A stretch of 64,000 bases of DNA from Acidobacteriaceae bacterium. GTDB lineage: Bacteria; Acidobacteriota; Terriglobia; Terriglobales; Acidobacteriaceae. Where the stretch lies: contig DAIDLI010000122.1 in assembly GCA_027449545.1 (NCBI GenBank), positions 62,001 through 126,000 on the forward strand, written 5' to 3'. The notes beneath the pieces were generated by a model that saw nothing but the letters and a program-made list of their open reading frames with translations, ran no database searches and was not told the origin of the DNA. Positions within the stretch are counted from its first letter, which is position 1; every line of letters starts with the position of its first letter. Positions 1-10,517 of this stretch are shown piece after piece. The translations under genes and the position numbers were made by a program.

Positions 1-750
<750 letters not shown>

Positions 751-762
751 AAACAGGAATCG

Positions 763-2955
763 ATGGGGATAACGAAAATGAATCATAAGCCCGGCAGGGA
801 ATTGGTTGAGATGGAAGCTCAAGCTTCGCAAGATACAGGAGTGAACCGGCGCGACTTCATTAAAGGAGCGGTTGCAGGTTCGGCAGTTCTGGCCACCGGC
901 TTGCCTGAGACGCTGGCGGCCCAGCCAGAATCCTCCGCGGCGCAGCCCTATGCGGAACTGCGCAATCTGCCGCCGGGCGCGATCAAGCCGGAGGGCTGGC
1001 TGCGGTTGCACCTGGAGTCGCAGGCGAAGTTGACGAATGCGCTTACCGATATCGCGTTCCCATTCTTCAGCGGGAGCGCTGCTGAGTTCTGGGAAGGCGA
1101 GGAGAATTCCCCGGCCTGGTACACCTGGGAGCAAAGAGCCTATTGGATCGACGGAGCCACCCGCCTGGGGCTGGTGCTTGGCGATGATAAAGTGCTTGCG
1201 AGAGGCCGGGCTGGTTTGGACTACACGCTCACCCACCCCTCGAAAGACGGTTTCCTTGGTCCGAAGTTTCTGGAGTTTGGCGACGACTTTGGCGGCTTGA
1301 ACCGCTGGCCCAACAACGTCCTGAACCGTGGCTACATGGCGCTTGCCGATGCTCAGCCGACGCCTGCCAACACCGATCCTGCTAAGATCATCGAGGCGCT
1401 GCGCCGGCACTACGACAATGACAAGGAAAAGGCGGATTACACCGGCGGCAGCCGCAATATCACCAACCTTGAGATCATTCTCTGGTGCTACGAGCGGACT
1501 GGCGACAAGAAGATGCTGGAGTTCGCGCAGTCTACCTGGGACAAATATATAAAGGATGCAGAAGACGAATACCAGGCGAGTCTGCGTCAACCTGCCCATG
1601 GTCCGCTTGCGCGGATGCGCTTTTTCCGCCACAGCGACCTGGCTCCGTCCCGCGTGTATGCGGATGTGCCGATCGAGAGCCACGGAGTATCGTATGCAGA
1701 GATTTCCAAGCTCCCCGCGATCCTGTATCTATATACCGGCAATGAAGAGTACAGGAAGTTTGTCGTAGCCGCGCAGAAGCGGGTCTTCGATCACCACATG
1801 CTCATTGACGGGATTCCGTCCTCATGCGAGGGCTTCGCCGGCACTTCGGCGCTCGACGAGCACGAGACCTGCGACATTACCGATCATCCCTGGGCGTGGA
1901 CTTACGTGCTTCAGGCCACGGGAGATGGAGAATACGGCGATCGCATTGAGCGGGCCGTCTTCAATGCTCACCCGGGAGCCACGCGGGACGATTGGAAGGG
2001 CATTCAGTACTTCGGCAGCCCCAACCAATTCCTCGCCAACCTGAATTGCGATCATGAAACCACGCGCTGGTTCGGCAGCCGCCGCCTAGCCTATCAGCCA
2101 AATCCGGCCCAAATCATCGGCTGCTGCGGTGGCAACAAGCACCGCTGCCTGCCAAATTATGTGCTCAGCATGTGGATGAAGACCCGCGACAACGGTTTGG
2201 CGGCGACGCTCTACGGGCCGTCTTCGGTAACTGCCAAGGTTGGATCCGCGAATCAGCAGGTTCAGATCACGCAGAAGACGAATTATCCGTTCGAAGAGCA
2301 AATTCAGTTCGAGGTCAAGACCGATCGGCCAGTCGCCTTCCCGCTGACCCTGCGGCTGCCGGCATGGTGTGCTTCCCCGCAGATCAAGGTCAACGGCGCA
2401 TCCGCTCACTTCGAGCGCCGGACCGGCTTTGCGACTCTGCGCCGCACCTTCAAATCGGGCGATGTGGTGACTCTCACGCTGCCGATGAAGGTGAAGGCCA
2501 CCGAGTGGCCGGAGAACGGAATCGGCATTGAGCGGGGGCCGCTGGTTTATGCGATGCCGATCGAGACGAAATGGAATTCCTTCCCAGAGGCTGCTTATTC
2601 GACGGATGAGTTTCCAACCTGGGAAGCAAACCCTGTGAGCGAATGGAATTACGGAGCAGTGCTCGATCCCGCCAGGGCGGAACGGCAGGTGGAGGTCAAG
2701 CGCAAGCAGCCCAGCCAAGATCTGGCCTCGTCGAATTGGCCGTGGTCTGATGCGCCGGTCGAACTCACAATTCCAGTTCGCAAGATCCCAGGCTGGACAT
2801 ACGAGACGAATCCGAAGCCCCCGAACCAGAGATTCACGCCGCATCTGCCGGCCCCCGATAAGCTCCAGGCGAGTGGTGCGGTGGAGCGCATTACGCTGGT
2901 GCCGTTCGGCGCAACCAAGCTCCGGATGAGCATCTTTCCCAAGTTGAAGAGCTGA
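763..2955 (+). CDS. GH127 beta-L-arabinofuranosidase-like protein, Tat-exported
   Basis: A 730-residue protein of the DUF1680/GH127 family, which hydrolyses beta-L-arabinofuranosides. A twin-arginine motif (NRRDFIKG, residues 28-35) followed by a hydrophobic stretch ending in LAAQ indicates Tat export of a folded protein. The family's zinc/cysteine active site is visible: HETCD at residues 367-371 supplies the acid and first cysteine, and GCCGGN at 453-458 supplies the paired cysteines, matching the Glu-x-Cys ... Cys-Cys arrangement of characterised beta-L-arabinofuranosidases. ATG at 763 is used; ATG 778 is an alternative five codons later. It follows the CE1 esterase closely, fitting a role in debranching arabinose-containing polymers. 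GH127 is very likely, but relatives (GH142/146-like) with other specificities exist. Confidence 0.88.
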   Translation: MGITKMNHKPGRELVEMEAQASQDTGVNRRDFIKGAVAGSAVLATGLPETLAAQPESSAAQPYAELRNLPPGAIKPEGWLRLHLESQAKLTNALTDIAFPFFSGSAAEFWEGEENSPAWYTWEQRAYWIDGATRLGLVLGDDKVLARGRAGLDYTLTHPSKDGFLGPKFLEFGDDFGGLNRWPNNVLNRGYMALADAQPTPANTDPAKIIEALRRHYDNDKEKADYTGGSRNITNLEIILWCYERTGDKKMLEFAQSTWDKYIKDAEDEYQASLRQPAHGPLARMRFFRHSDLAPSRVYADVPIESHGVSYAEISKLPAILYLYTGNEEYRKFVVAAQKRVFDHHMLIDGIPSSCEGFAGTSALDEHETCDITDHPWAWTYVLQATGDGEYGDRIERAVFNAHPGATRDDWKGIQYFGSPNQFLANLNCDHETTRWFGSRRLAYQPNPAQIIGCCGGNKHRCLPNYVLSMWMKTRDNGLAATLYGPSSVTAKVGSANQQVQITQKTNYPFEEQIQFEVKTDRPVAFPLTLRLPAWCASPQIKVNGASAHFERRTGFATLRRTFKSGDVVTLTLPMKVKATEWPENGIGIERGPLVYAMPIETKWNSFPEAAYSTDEFPTWEANPVSEWNYGAVLDPARAERQVEVKRKQPSQDLASSNWPWSDAPVELTIPVRKIPGWTYETNPKPPNQRFTPHLPAPDKLQASGAVERITLVPFGATKLRMSIFPKLKS

Positions 2956-3218
2956 ACGCAAGGTGAAATACCAACTCGTCCACTCAGGCTCTGGATGCTC
3001 CGATGAATGCCAGCTGGAGCCCTTGCTCCTAATCGGGCTGTTGTGTGCGGGGTGTATGGAGCGCAGCGGAGCCCTGGATGCTCTCAGGTCCGCCGTGGCC
3101 GAAGGAATTTAGGGCTGTTCCGCTTCTTGAGCGCTACGCGCAAAAGGGCTGTTTGCCCCTTCTGCGCGTAGCCTCAGAGATCTGCGGGCGCAGGGGCGTA
3201 GAGCCTATTGGGGGTACC

Positions 3219-4901
3219 ATGAGAAGCGCGTTCCGGGTTCTCTCTTTGTGCATTGCTGTTCTGATGCTGCTTCCTTCGCGAGGAGCGCATGCGCAGCCCC
3301 CTGGCATCCAGCGTCCACTGCCAATTGCCGACAATAGCGGCTTCCTCTATAAACCGAGCAAGGGAAGTTTCTGGGATCCGACCGTCCTCTACGCGAACGG
3401 CCAATACTACATGTACACCATGTATGGCGGCGACAGCGTCTGGCTTGCTACCTCAAAAGATGGGGTCCACTGGCAAGACTATGGGGTTGTGCTGAAGTCC
3501 GAGGGCTTCAAGAATAACCGCGTATGGAAGCAGTACATCTCCAAGGTTGGCGACCAGTACATCATGGACTATGGCGCCTTCACGGATGTGGGCACCAACA
3601 ACAACCTGTTGCGCTTTTGGCAATCCAGCGATCTCATTCACTGGAAGTTTCTCTACCAGCTTCCCATCGATACCAAGTACTACCAGGCCGACGGACGATG
3701 GGACCACATGTTCATGATCCCGAAGGACGAGAAGAATCCCCATGCCGGGTATCTGGGATATCTGGTTGCGAATCCGATCGGCCACGGTGGCTTCGGCATG
3801 ATGGAGTCCTCGGATGGGATCCACTACCACCCCATCAAGGCTCCCGATATTGAAGCGAACTTCAATATTCCCACGCTGGAGCCTGGAGGAATTGAGAAGA
3901 TAGGCGCCAAGTACTACTTTATCGGCGGCGATGCCAATCACTACGGATTTTCCGGCTATGGTGTTTACACCTATGTCGCGGATTCTCCGCTGGGACCCTT
4001 TCGCCCGGACCTCCAGGCCTATCGCCTGAGCGGAACTTCAGGCTTCGACGGCGGCACTTACGTCAACATCCTCGCGGCGTTCGTGAAGTATAGCCCCGAA
4101 CGACTGGTCAGCGCCCCGTTCTCACTGCAGGCGGCGCCCGGGACAGCGGGGCGCGGCGTCTGGTTCCTGCCCATGCGCAAAGCCATCGTCGATCCCCAGG
4201 GACATCTTCGCCTTGCCTACTGGAAGCAGAATGACCTGGCCAAGGGAACGGAGCTCAAGGTCGATACCAGCAAATCTACGGTGGTATTTCCGCCAGGGCA
4301 GACCGCCTCGAATCCGATCGTCAGCGTGGCTGCTGTACCTGATGCACTGACCGTCAGCACTGACAAGAACTGGCGTCCCTTCCCATGGCTCAACTCCCTG
4401 AAGCTGCGCAAGGGAGTTGTGGTTCTGAATCAATCCTTCGATCTCAACAAGGGCATCATTGTTGAAGGAACTGTTCAGGCGCACAGCCTCACCCCCAAGG
4501 CTCCCTATACCCGCAAAATGTACGCGGGGTTCTATATCGAAGGAGCACAAGGAGGACCAGGCACGGCGATCATGCTCGAAGTGGGTGAACCGCAGTGGCG
4601 GACTTCACTGATCGGCAAGCTGCGCCTGGATACTGACTTTCATTTCCAGCCGCTGGACAGGACGGGTAGAAACTGCGCGACGGTTACGGGCCTCGACAGG
4701 GATAAGACGCATAGGTTCAGGCTGTGGATTCGCGGTGGGCAGATGGAGTTGTATGTCGATGATCTGCTCATGCAGTCCTTCTTTCTCGAACAGCCATCGG
4801 GCCGGATCGGGTTCATTGCCCAAGAGAGTGAGGCCCAATTCTCGAATTTGAAGTTTTACCAGATGAACTTCGATGACTGGTCGCAGGCGCGTAGCAAGTA
4901 G
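3219..4901 (+). CDS. Exported GH43-like five-bladed propeller glycoside hydrolase
   Basis: A 560-residue secreted protein. The frame is open from 3045, but ATG 3219 starts directly at a signal peptide (MRSAFRVLSLCIAVLMLLPS...AHAQ). The N-terminal two thirds resembles clan GH-F/GH-J propellers: FWDPTVLYANGQYYMYT supplies a catalytic-base-type aspartate near the start, and blades such as DGVHWQDYG and DLIHWKFL repeat. The last ~150 residues (YAGFYIEGAQGGPGTAIMLE ... GRIGFIAQ) form a concanavalin-like sandwich, as often fused to GH43/GH32 enzymes. It probably removes arabinose or xylose side chains outside the cytoplasm together with the neighbouring GH127 protein. The gap of 263 bases upstream could hold a separate promoter. 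Subfamily and substrate cannot be set from sequence reading alone. Confidence 0.72.
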   Translation: MRSAFRVLSLCIAVLMLLPSRGAHAQPPGIQRPLPIADNSGFLYKPSKGSFWDPTVLYANGQYYMYTMYGGDSVWLATSKDGVHWQDYGVVLKSEGFKNNRVWKQYISKVGDQYIMDYGAFTDVGTNNNLLRFWQSSDLIHWKFLYQLPIDTKYYQADGRWDHMFMIPKDEKNPHAGYLGYLVANPIGHGGFGMMESSDGIHYHPIKAPDIEANFNIPTLEPGGIEKIGAKYYFIGGDANHYGFSGYGVYTYVADSPLGPFRPDLQAYRLSGTSGFDGGTYVNILAAFVKYSPERLVSAPFSLQAAPGTAGRGVWFLPMRKAIVDPQGHLRLAYWKQNDLAKGTELKVDTSKSTVVFPPGQTASNPIVSVAAVPDALTVSTDKNWRPFPWLNSLKLRKGVVVLNQSFDLNKGIIVEGTVQAHSLTPKAPYTRKMYAGFYIEGAQGGPGTAIMLEVGEPQWRTSLIGKLRLDTDFHFQPLDRTGRNCATVTGLDRDKTHRFRLWIRGGQMELYVDDLLMQSFFLEQPSGRIGFIAQESEAQFSNLKFYQMNFDDWSQARSK

Positions 4902-5012
4902 CGGAAGCCCTGTTCTTGAGGGACTGTGCATCCGGAGGGGGCTTGCTTGCGGGCTCCGCGGTAAGTTAGTCCCGGTCATGATCGAACTACGCAAGGTCTT
5001 CAGGAGAAAGCT

Positions 5013-6101
5013 ATGTCACTACGAAATCTTGGATGGAAGCTGATCTTGTTCGCAGGGGTTGCCGCACTTACTCAGCATACAGGCCTGATGGCTCAGCAAG
5101 GCCAGAGTAGCGCCAACGACAAGGTCGTGATCAAGTCCGATGGAACTGTTGAGGTTCCTGCCCGGTCCGTCCCACTTTCCACATTTCTCAGCCGTGAAGC
5201 GAAGTCCTATATGACCGAGCACCTCAAGGACATGCAGGACCCCGAACTGCTCAAGTCGGACAACGGCGTCCCTCGCTTTATGAAGCATTACCTGGAGCGC
5301 GACGAGCAGCAATTTGCTCTCAATCGCGAAGACAAGACGATTGCGGGCGTTCACGTCTACGTCTATGCTCCCAAGGCTGGAATTGCAGCGGAGAACAGAA
5401 ACCGGATCTTGATCAATCTCCACGGCGGCGGCTTCTCCGGATGCTGGCCCGGTTGTGCAGAGCTTGAGTCGATGCCGATCTCCGCGCTGATGCGCATCAA
5501 GGTCGTGACGGTGGATTATCGCGAGGGGCCGGAATATAAGTTTCCGGCGGCCAGCGAAGACGTGGCCAAGGTCTATGCGCAACTGCTGAAGACCTACAAG
5601 TCTAAAAACATCGGAATCTACGGATGTTCAGCCGGAGGGATGCTTACGGCAATGTCACTTGCCTGGTTCCAGAGGCATGGTTTGCCGGCCCCGGGAGCAG
5701 ACGGCATCTTCTGCGCTTCGGCAGGGGCGTTTGGAGGGGATGCTACCTATATTGCGTTTCCACTGGGAGAGGCCCGAATGCCCGCGCAAGGCGGAGTGAA
5801 TCAGAGGCGGCTCGGCTATTTCAGCGATGCGGATATGAAGGACCCGCTCGTGCAGCCTTCCATCTCCCGGGCGGTGCTGGCCAAATTCCCTCCCACCTTA
5901 TTGATCACGGCTACCCGTGACTTCGCCCTTAGCGGGGCTATCAACACAGACATTCTTTTGACAGAGGCTGGAGTCGATTCCGAACTCCACGTCTGGGACG
6001 GCTTGTTTCACGGCTTCTTCTACAACGCCGATGTTCCGGAATCGAAACAGGCCTTCGCTATCGTAGGGAAGTTCTTCGATCGGCATTTGGGAAAGAATTA
6101 G
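5013..6101 (+). CDS. Secreted alpha/beta hydrolase, HSL/acetyl-esterase type
   Basis: A 362-residue protein with a signal peptide (MSLRNLGWKLILFAGVAALTQ...). It has the hormone-sensitive-lipase hallmarks: HGGG oxyanion motif at residues 137-140, nucleophile elbow GCSAGG with Ser206, Asp303 in TATRDFAL and His333 in DGLFHGFF. All three catalytic residues are present at typical spacing. A GGAGAAAG ribosome-binding site precedes the ATG. HSL-type enzymes cleave short-chain esters. Among glycosidases and SGNH hydrolases it most likely acts as a polysaccharide deacetylating esterase (inference). Confidence 0.85.
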   Translation: MSLRNLGWKLILFAGVAALTQHTGLMAQQGQSSANDKVVIKSDGTVEVPARSVPLSTFLSREAKSYMTEHLKDMQDPELLKSDNGVPRFMKHYLERDEQQFALNREDKTIAGVHVYVYAPKAGIAAENRNRILINLHGGGFSGCWPGCAELESMPISALMRIKVVTVDYREGPEYKFPAASEDVAKVYAQLLKTYKSKNIGIYGCSAGGMLTAMSLAWFQRHGLPAPGADGIFCASAGAFGGDATYIAFPLGEARMPAQGGVNQRRLGYFSDADMKDPLVQPSISRAVLAKFPPTLLITATRDFALSGAINTDILLTEAGVDSELHVWDGLFHGFFYNADVPESKQAFAIVGKFFDRHLGKN

Positions 6102-6209
6102 CGCGCAGGGCCCCACAGCCGCAGGCCTGGGGACATGCAGTCGGGCCTCAGAACGACTGAACTACCGTTCTGCGCCTGGAGGGAGACGGTTGGCTTCGGA
6201 AGGGAGATT

Positions 6210-7517
6210 ATGCGAAAGCAATTTTTGAGATTCACTGCTCTGGTGTTCACAGCCGGCATCTTTGCTGCGCTCGCTATGGCGCAAAATGCGATGCCTCCCG
6301 GACACTGGGTGAGCGCTTGGAGTACCGCTGTTCATACACCACGCGTGTTTCCCGGCATGCCTCCGCCGCTTACGCTCTCGAACCAGACCATTCGAGAGGT
6401 CGTGCGCCCCACCATAAGCGGCGAGCGTGTTCGCGTTCGTCTCTCCAATGAGTGTGGCACCGAGCCAGTGGTTCTCGACAGCGTGCACATCGCGCTGGTC
6501 AATAAAGATGGCAGCATTCTGCCTGGCACGGATCGCGCTCTTACTTTTGACGACCGCGGCACTGTTCAGATTCCGGCGGGCGCTCCGATGCTGAGCGATC
6601 CAGTTGATCTGAAGATTCCGCAGTTCGCCGATGTGGCGATCAGCATCTATGTTTCCAAGTCAACCACTCCGGAAACCTTCCATCTGCTTGGGCAGCGCGC
6701 AACCTATATCTCAGGACCGGGCAACCTTGCCGGCGCGGCGGATATCCCCAACGCGAAAGAGATTCATTCGTGGTATTGGCTGTCTGACCTGGAGTTCTGG
6801 GAGCCGGAAAGCACACACGCCATCGTGACTCTGGGCGATTCCATTACCGATGGCTTCGGGGCAACGCCCGGCGACTACGCCGATTGGCCTGATCAGCTGG
6901 CTGATCGGCTCTCGGAGTCCAAGGGAGGACAGCAGTTCGCCGTCGATAACGAGGGAATCGGGGGGAATCGGATTCTGTATGATGGCGCCGGAGTGAGCGC
7001 GCTGGCCCGCTTCGACCGCGATGTGCTGGCGCGGCCGGGTGTCACGGAGATGATTCTGCTTGAGGGAATCAACGACATCGGCTGGCCGAATATGAAGCCG
7101 CGAATGAGAAATGGCACGATGCGGAAGAACCCGTTTGCGGATCAGGTCGTATCTGCGGATGACCTGATTCTTGGCATGAAGCAGATTATCGCTCGGGCTC
7201 ACCAGCACGGCATCAAGGTCTTCGGGGCCACGATGACGCCCTACGAAGGAGCTGACTATTTCACACCGCAGGGCGAAAAAGTCCGTGAAGCGGTGAACCA
7301 ATGGATCCGCACCAGCGGCGCCTTTGATGGCGTATTCGACTTTGACGCAGCAGTTCGCGACCCCGCCCATCCCGAACAGTTCCGTGAGGACTATCAGCAC
7401 GGAGACCACCTGCATCCGAATGCGGCCGGTTACAAGGCGATGGCGGCGGCAATCGATCTCGGCAAGCTGGGCGCCGCTGAGGCGACTCCAGGCCAAACCG
7501 CCGCGCCGCTGAAATAA
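6210..7517 (+). CDS. Secreted SGNH/GDSL hydrolase (first of a tandem pair)
   Basis: A 435-residue exported esterase of the SGNH superfamily. ATG 6210 is preferred over upstream in-frame starts because a purine-rich site (AAGGGAGA) precedes it and a signal peptide follows (MRKQFLRFTALVFTAGIF...AMAQ). Catalytic blocks are visible: GDSITDG with nucleophile Ser211, the block II glycine in GIGGN, block III asparagine in EGIND, and block V DHLHP with Asp399 and His402. The first ~200 residues form a beta-sandwich (WVSAWSTA ... RVRVRLSNECG) common to the secreted rhamnogalacturonan-acetylesterase-like group. The downstream gene is a close paralogue. Confidence 0.85.
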   Translation: MRKQFLRFTALVFTAGIFAALAMAQNAMPPGHWVSAWSTAVHTPRVFPGMPPPLTLSNQTIREVVRPTISGERVRVRLSNECGTEPVVLDSVHIALVNKDGSILPGTDRALTFDDRGTVQIPAGAPMLSDPVDLKIPQFADVAISIYVSKSTTPETFHLLGQRATYISGPGNLAGAADIPNAKEIHSWYWLSDLEFWEPESTHAIVTLGDSITDGFGATPGDYADWPDQLADRLSESKGGQQFAVDNEGIGGNRILYDGAGVSALARFDRDVLARPGVTEMILLEGINDIGWPNMKPRMRNGTMRKNPFADQVVSADDLILGMKQIIARAHQHGIKVFGATMTPYEGADYFTPQGEKVREAVNQWIRTSGAFDGVFDFDAAVRDPAHPEQFREDYQHGDHLHPNAAGYKAMAAAIDLGKLGAAEATPGQTAAPLK

Positions 7518-7623
7518 CTCCGCTTGTGGCGTGCTGAAAAGAGGACACAGCGCGAATCGGAAGCTGGGTTCCCAACAAGCTTCCTGCAGCAATAGAAACG
7601 TTTGGATTCAAACGAGGTGCTGA

Positions 7624-8919
7624 ATGATGAAGTGGCTTCAGATTTCCGCAGTCGCCGGCGTGGTGACTCTGTCCGCGGCAATCGCATCCGCGCAGGCAAA
7701 TGCCGTCCCACAGGACCACTGGGTTGCAACCTGGGCGACCTCCGAGCAAATGGCGGTTACTCCCCCCGACAGGCCGGTCCTGCCGCCCAACATCAAGATG
7801 CCAGACTTCCGGCACATGAAAGGCGTGCACGGACCACCGGCCATTCCGACCATCACCAACAACCAGACTGTTCGCATGATCGTGCACGCCAGCATCCCCG
7901 GCCAGAGGATCAGGGTCGAACTCTCCAACGCATTCGGCAAATCGGTGGTTGCGGTTGGAGATGCCCATGTTGCGCTTCGCTCCAATGGCTCGTCCATCGA
8001 TAGCGATTCGGATCGCCAACTCACCTTCAGCGGAAGGAAGAGCGTCGATATCCAACCCGGCGCCGTGATCGTCAGCGATCCCGTGGATCTGGATCTCAAA
8101 CCGATGTCTGACCTGGCGATCTCACTGTACATCACCAAGGCGGAAGGGCAGCCCACCAATCACACTCCTGGCCTGCACACGGCCTATGTTTCCACCGGCG
8201 ACACTACGGCGTCCGCTACCATGCCCAGTCCAACTACCAACACTTCGTATGTATGGTTGCGCAGCGTGGACGTGGTGGCCCCTGCCCCGAGCTTCGCCAT
8301 CTCCTGCCTCGGCGATTCGATCACCGATGGGTTCCGCACTACCGTGGATGCCAACACGGCGTGGCCCACGCTGCTTGCCAAGCGGTTCAGCGAACGCCAG
8401 CAAGGGCCTCGCATTGCGGTTCTCAACGCCGGCATCTCGGGCAATCAAGTCCTTCGTGACGGAGCCGGGGTGAGCGCCTTAGCCCGCTTCGACCGTGATG
8501 TGGCAACCGAACCCGGGGTTCGTTGGGTCGTCCTGCTGGAGGCCATCAACGACATCAATATTCATGGTCAGATCACCGGAGCGGGCGCAGTGACTGCGGA
8601 GGATCTGATCGCCGGATATAAGCAGCTCATCGCACGTGCGCACATGGATCACATGAAGATCATGGGTGCGACCCTGACGCCCGACGAAGGCGTGTGGCTG
8701 GCAGGTCCGGTGGGCGAAGCCACCCGGCAGAAGGTGAATCAATGGATCAGGAATAGCGGCGCGTTCGATGCCGTGGTGGATTTCGATGCCGTAATCCGGG
8801 ATCCAGCAGATCCCAAACGCATGCGGGCCGAGTTCGACTCCGGTGATCATATTCACCCCAATGACGCAGGCAATGCGGCGATGGCAAACGCGTTCGACCT
8901 GAATGCGTTCACAAACTAA
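7624..8919 (+). CDS. Secreted SGNH/GDSL hydrolase (second of a tandem pair)
   Basis: A 431-residue paralogue of the preceding gene with the same architecture: signal peptide (MMKWLQISAVAGVVTLSAAIASA), N-terminal beta-sandwich beginning DHWVATWATSEQ, then the SGNH fold. Ser232 in LGDSITDG, GISGN, EAINDI and DHIHP (Asp408, His411) retain the complete active site. Long stretches align directly with the upstream copy, for example GVSALARFDRDV and the KVNQWIRNSGAFD region, which points to tandem duplication followed by divergence. The N-terminal part carries an extra proline-rich insertion (around residues 40-65) missing from the first copy, so substrate preference may differ. Confidence 0.85.
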   Translation: MMKWLQISAVAGVVTLSAAIASAQANAVPQDHWVATWATSEQMAVTPPDRPVLPPNIKMPDFRHMKGVHGPPAIPTITNNQTVRMIVHASIPGQRIRVELSNAFGKSVVAVGDAHVALRSNGSSIDSDSDRQLTFSGRKSVDIQPGAVIVSDPVDLDLKPMSDLAISLYITKAEGQPTNHTPGLHTAYVSTGDTTASATMPSPTTNTSYVWLRSVDVVAPAPSFAISCLGDSITDGFRTTVDANTAWPTLLAKRFSERQQGPRIAVLNAGISGNQVLRDGAGVSALARFDRDVATEPGVRWVVLLEAINDINIHGQITGAGAVTAEDLIAGYKQLIARAHMDHMKIMGATLTPDEGVWLAGPVGEATRQKVNQWIRNSGAFDAVVDFDAVIRDPADPKRMRAEFDSGDHIHPNDAGNAAMANAFDLNAFTN

Positions 8920-8969
8920 ATAGAGTTCGACAGACTGGCGTTTTCGCTGGGAACTACAAGGAGGATCAG

Positions 8970-10451
8970 GTGAATTTGAATCAAAGATGGCGTTATTGGA
9001 CAGCGGCGCTGGTGTTGGCCGGGCTGGGATTGATCGGCAGCAGGTTGAAGGCTGTTCATGCGGCCGGACAAGCGCCTGCAAAGCAGGCTGCGAGCGATAC
9101 CATCGCTCAGCTTCCGCAATGGCAGATCCAGGAGCATTTCAATCGGGTCTGGCTGCGGGATACGGTCACGCACGGGCTGGTGGACTACTGGGTGAAGTAT
9201 TCCGTTGCGCCCAATGGATTTGTTCAGGAGGACCTGGACAGGACCTGGCACCATTGGGGCAATCAGGAAGAAGCCACCGTCAACGGTCAGGGTCGGCAGT
9301 TGCTGAGCATGACCCTTGTCTACGACATGAATGGCAGAACGAACAAGCAGTATCTGGATGCGATGACCCGCGCAGCCGACTTCCTGCTTAAGATGCGCGA
9401 TCCCAAATACGGCGGCTATTACCTTCGCGTCGGCTCCGATGGGCATGTGATCGATACCAGCAAAACCGGCTACCAGAGCTTTGCGCTCTACTCGCTGGCG
9501 ATGATGGGCCAGGCAACGGGAGATCGAAAGTACACCGACGCTGCGACGCAACTGTTCCGCGTGATTCGCGACAAGATGACGGATGGCCCGTTCTTCGGAG
9601 CCGGCGGCAGCTACACGCGCGACTGGAAGAAGATTCCAGGAGGACCGTTTGGGGGCGGCAAAGGGGTCAGCCGGCGCGTCGGATTTGTGGATGCAATGGG
9701 ATGGTCCTCCGGCTATTCGCCCCAGGAACTGATGAACCGTCCCAGCTTTGCCGGATTGTTCGGTAAAAGCAAGCCTGTGCACTGCATCGATCTGCACATG
9801 TTCGAGGCGCTTCTTGGCCTCTATGAAACAACCAAGTCCCCTGAGGTGTGGAAGGAGATCAGCGCCGAGCTGAACGGCATCTCCGATCACTTCGACTACA
9901 AGCTTGGCTATCTGCCGCAGTGCTGGGACGCCAACTGGAATCCGGTCGGGCCTCCTACCGCCAACCCCGGCCACTTCCTCTTCGAATGGGCTTCGGAGCT
10001 CAGCCGCGCCGTCGACCTGGGCGCTGATCCCAAGTTCATCGGCCTTGGCAATCGCATCCTGAACCTGGCGGTCACCACCTACGAACCGGCCATCGGAGGC
10101 CTCGGCGGTTACAACGCCAAGGGACAGCCCACGCCCATGCTGTGGTGGCCGCAATGCGAGGTCATCAAGGCTTCGGCCATGTATGCAGTGCTCCACGGGC
10201 GGGAGGATCTTTGGCCCTACTTCCACGAAACGCTCAATTTCGTCAGCAATAATTACTTCGACACCAAGGATGGTGGATGGTTCGAGTGGTACCTGCCTGG
10301 CGGTAAAACCCGGGCAGAGCAGGGCGAGCGAGCGTTCTACAAAGGATCGGTCGATGGTCCGGAGTGGGGCTCCTATCACCAGACCAAGCTGGCCTATGAG
10401 CTCTGGCGTATCACGGCCCCTGATTACAAACCCTGGCCGCGGCACCCGTAA
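8970..10451 (+). CDS. Exported AGE-family (N-acylglucosamine 2-epimerase fold) protein
   Basis: A 493-residue (alpha/alpha)6-barrel protein of the AGE / cellobiose-epimerase superfamily. Translation appears to begin at GTG 8970, placed 4-5 bases after a full AAGGAGG ribosome-binding site. Family-like segments include GRQLLSMTLVYD, DPKYGGYYLRVGSDG, HMFEALLGLYE, NPGHFLFEWASEL and EWGSYHQTKLAYELW, with the conserved histidines in the HMFEALL, PGHFLFEW and GSYHQTK segments. An N-terminal hydrophobic segment (WTAALVLAGLGLIGSRL) looks like a signal peptide, although characterised AGE epimerases are mostly cytoplasmic. It may epimerise released oligosaccharides in the periplasm or act as a glycosidase. 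It is the last gene before a strong terminator. Confidence 0.75.
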   Translation: MNLNQRWRYWTAALVLAGLGLIGSRLKAVHAAGQAPAKQAASDTIAQLPQWQIQEHFNRVWLRDTVTHGLVDYWVKYSVAPNGFVQEDLDRTWHHWGNQEEATVNGQGRQLLSMTLVYDMNGRTNKQYLDAMTRAADFLLKMRDPKYGGYYLRVGSDGHVIDTSKTGYQSFALYSLAMMGQATGDRKYTDAATQLFRVIRDKMTDGPFFGAGGSYTRDWKKIPGGPFGGGKGVSRRVGFVDAMGWSSGYSPQELMNRPSFAGLFGKSKPVHCIDLHMFEALLGLYETTKSPEVWKEISAELNGISDHFDYKLGYLPQCWDANWNPVGPPTANPGHFLFEWASELSRAVDLGADPKFIGLGNRILNLAVTTYEPAIGGLGGYNAKGQPTPMLWWPQCEVIKASAMYAVLHGREDLWPYFHETLNFVSNNYFDTKDGGWFEWYLPGGKTRAEQGERAFYKGSVDGPEWGSYHQTKLAYELWRITAPDYKPWPRHP

Positions 10452-10490
10452 CCAAGGCAAATCCCGCTCAAGAGCCTGCGCTGCCCCCAT

Positions 10491-10517
10491 GCCTCCGGAT
10501 TGCAAAGATCCGGAGGC
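10491..10517 (+). terminator. Intrinsic terminator-like hairpin after the polysaccharide operon
   Basis: A perfect 10-bp inverted repeat, GCCTCCGGAT and ATCCGGAGGC, with a 7-base loop, lies 40 bases after the AGE-family stop codon. A short T-rich stretch (GTTCTTCG) follows. It probably ends the transcript that begins before the window. Confidence 0.75.

Noticed and set aside
3045..3218. Upstream start for the GH43-like gene
   Set aside because: The signal peptide begins at ATG 3219; the 58 extra residues would block export.
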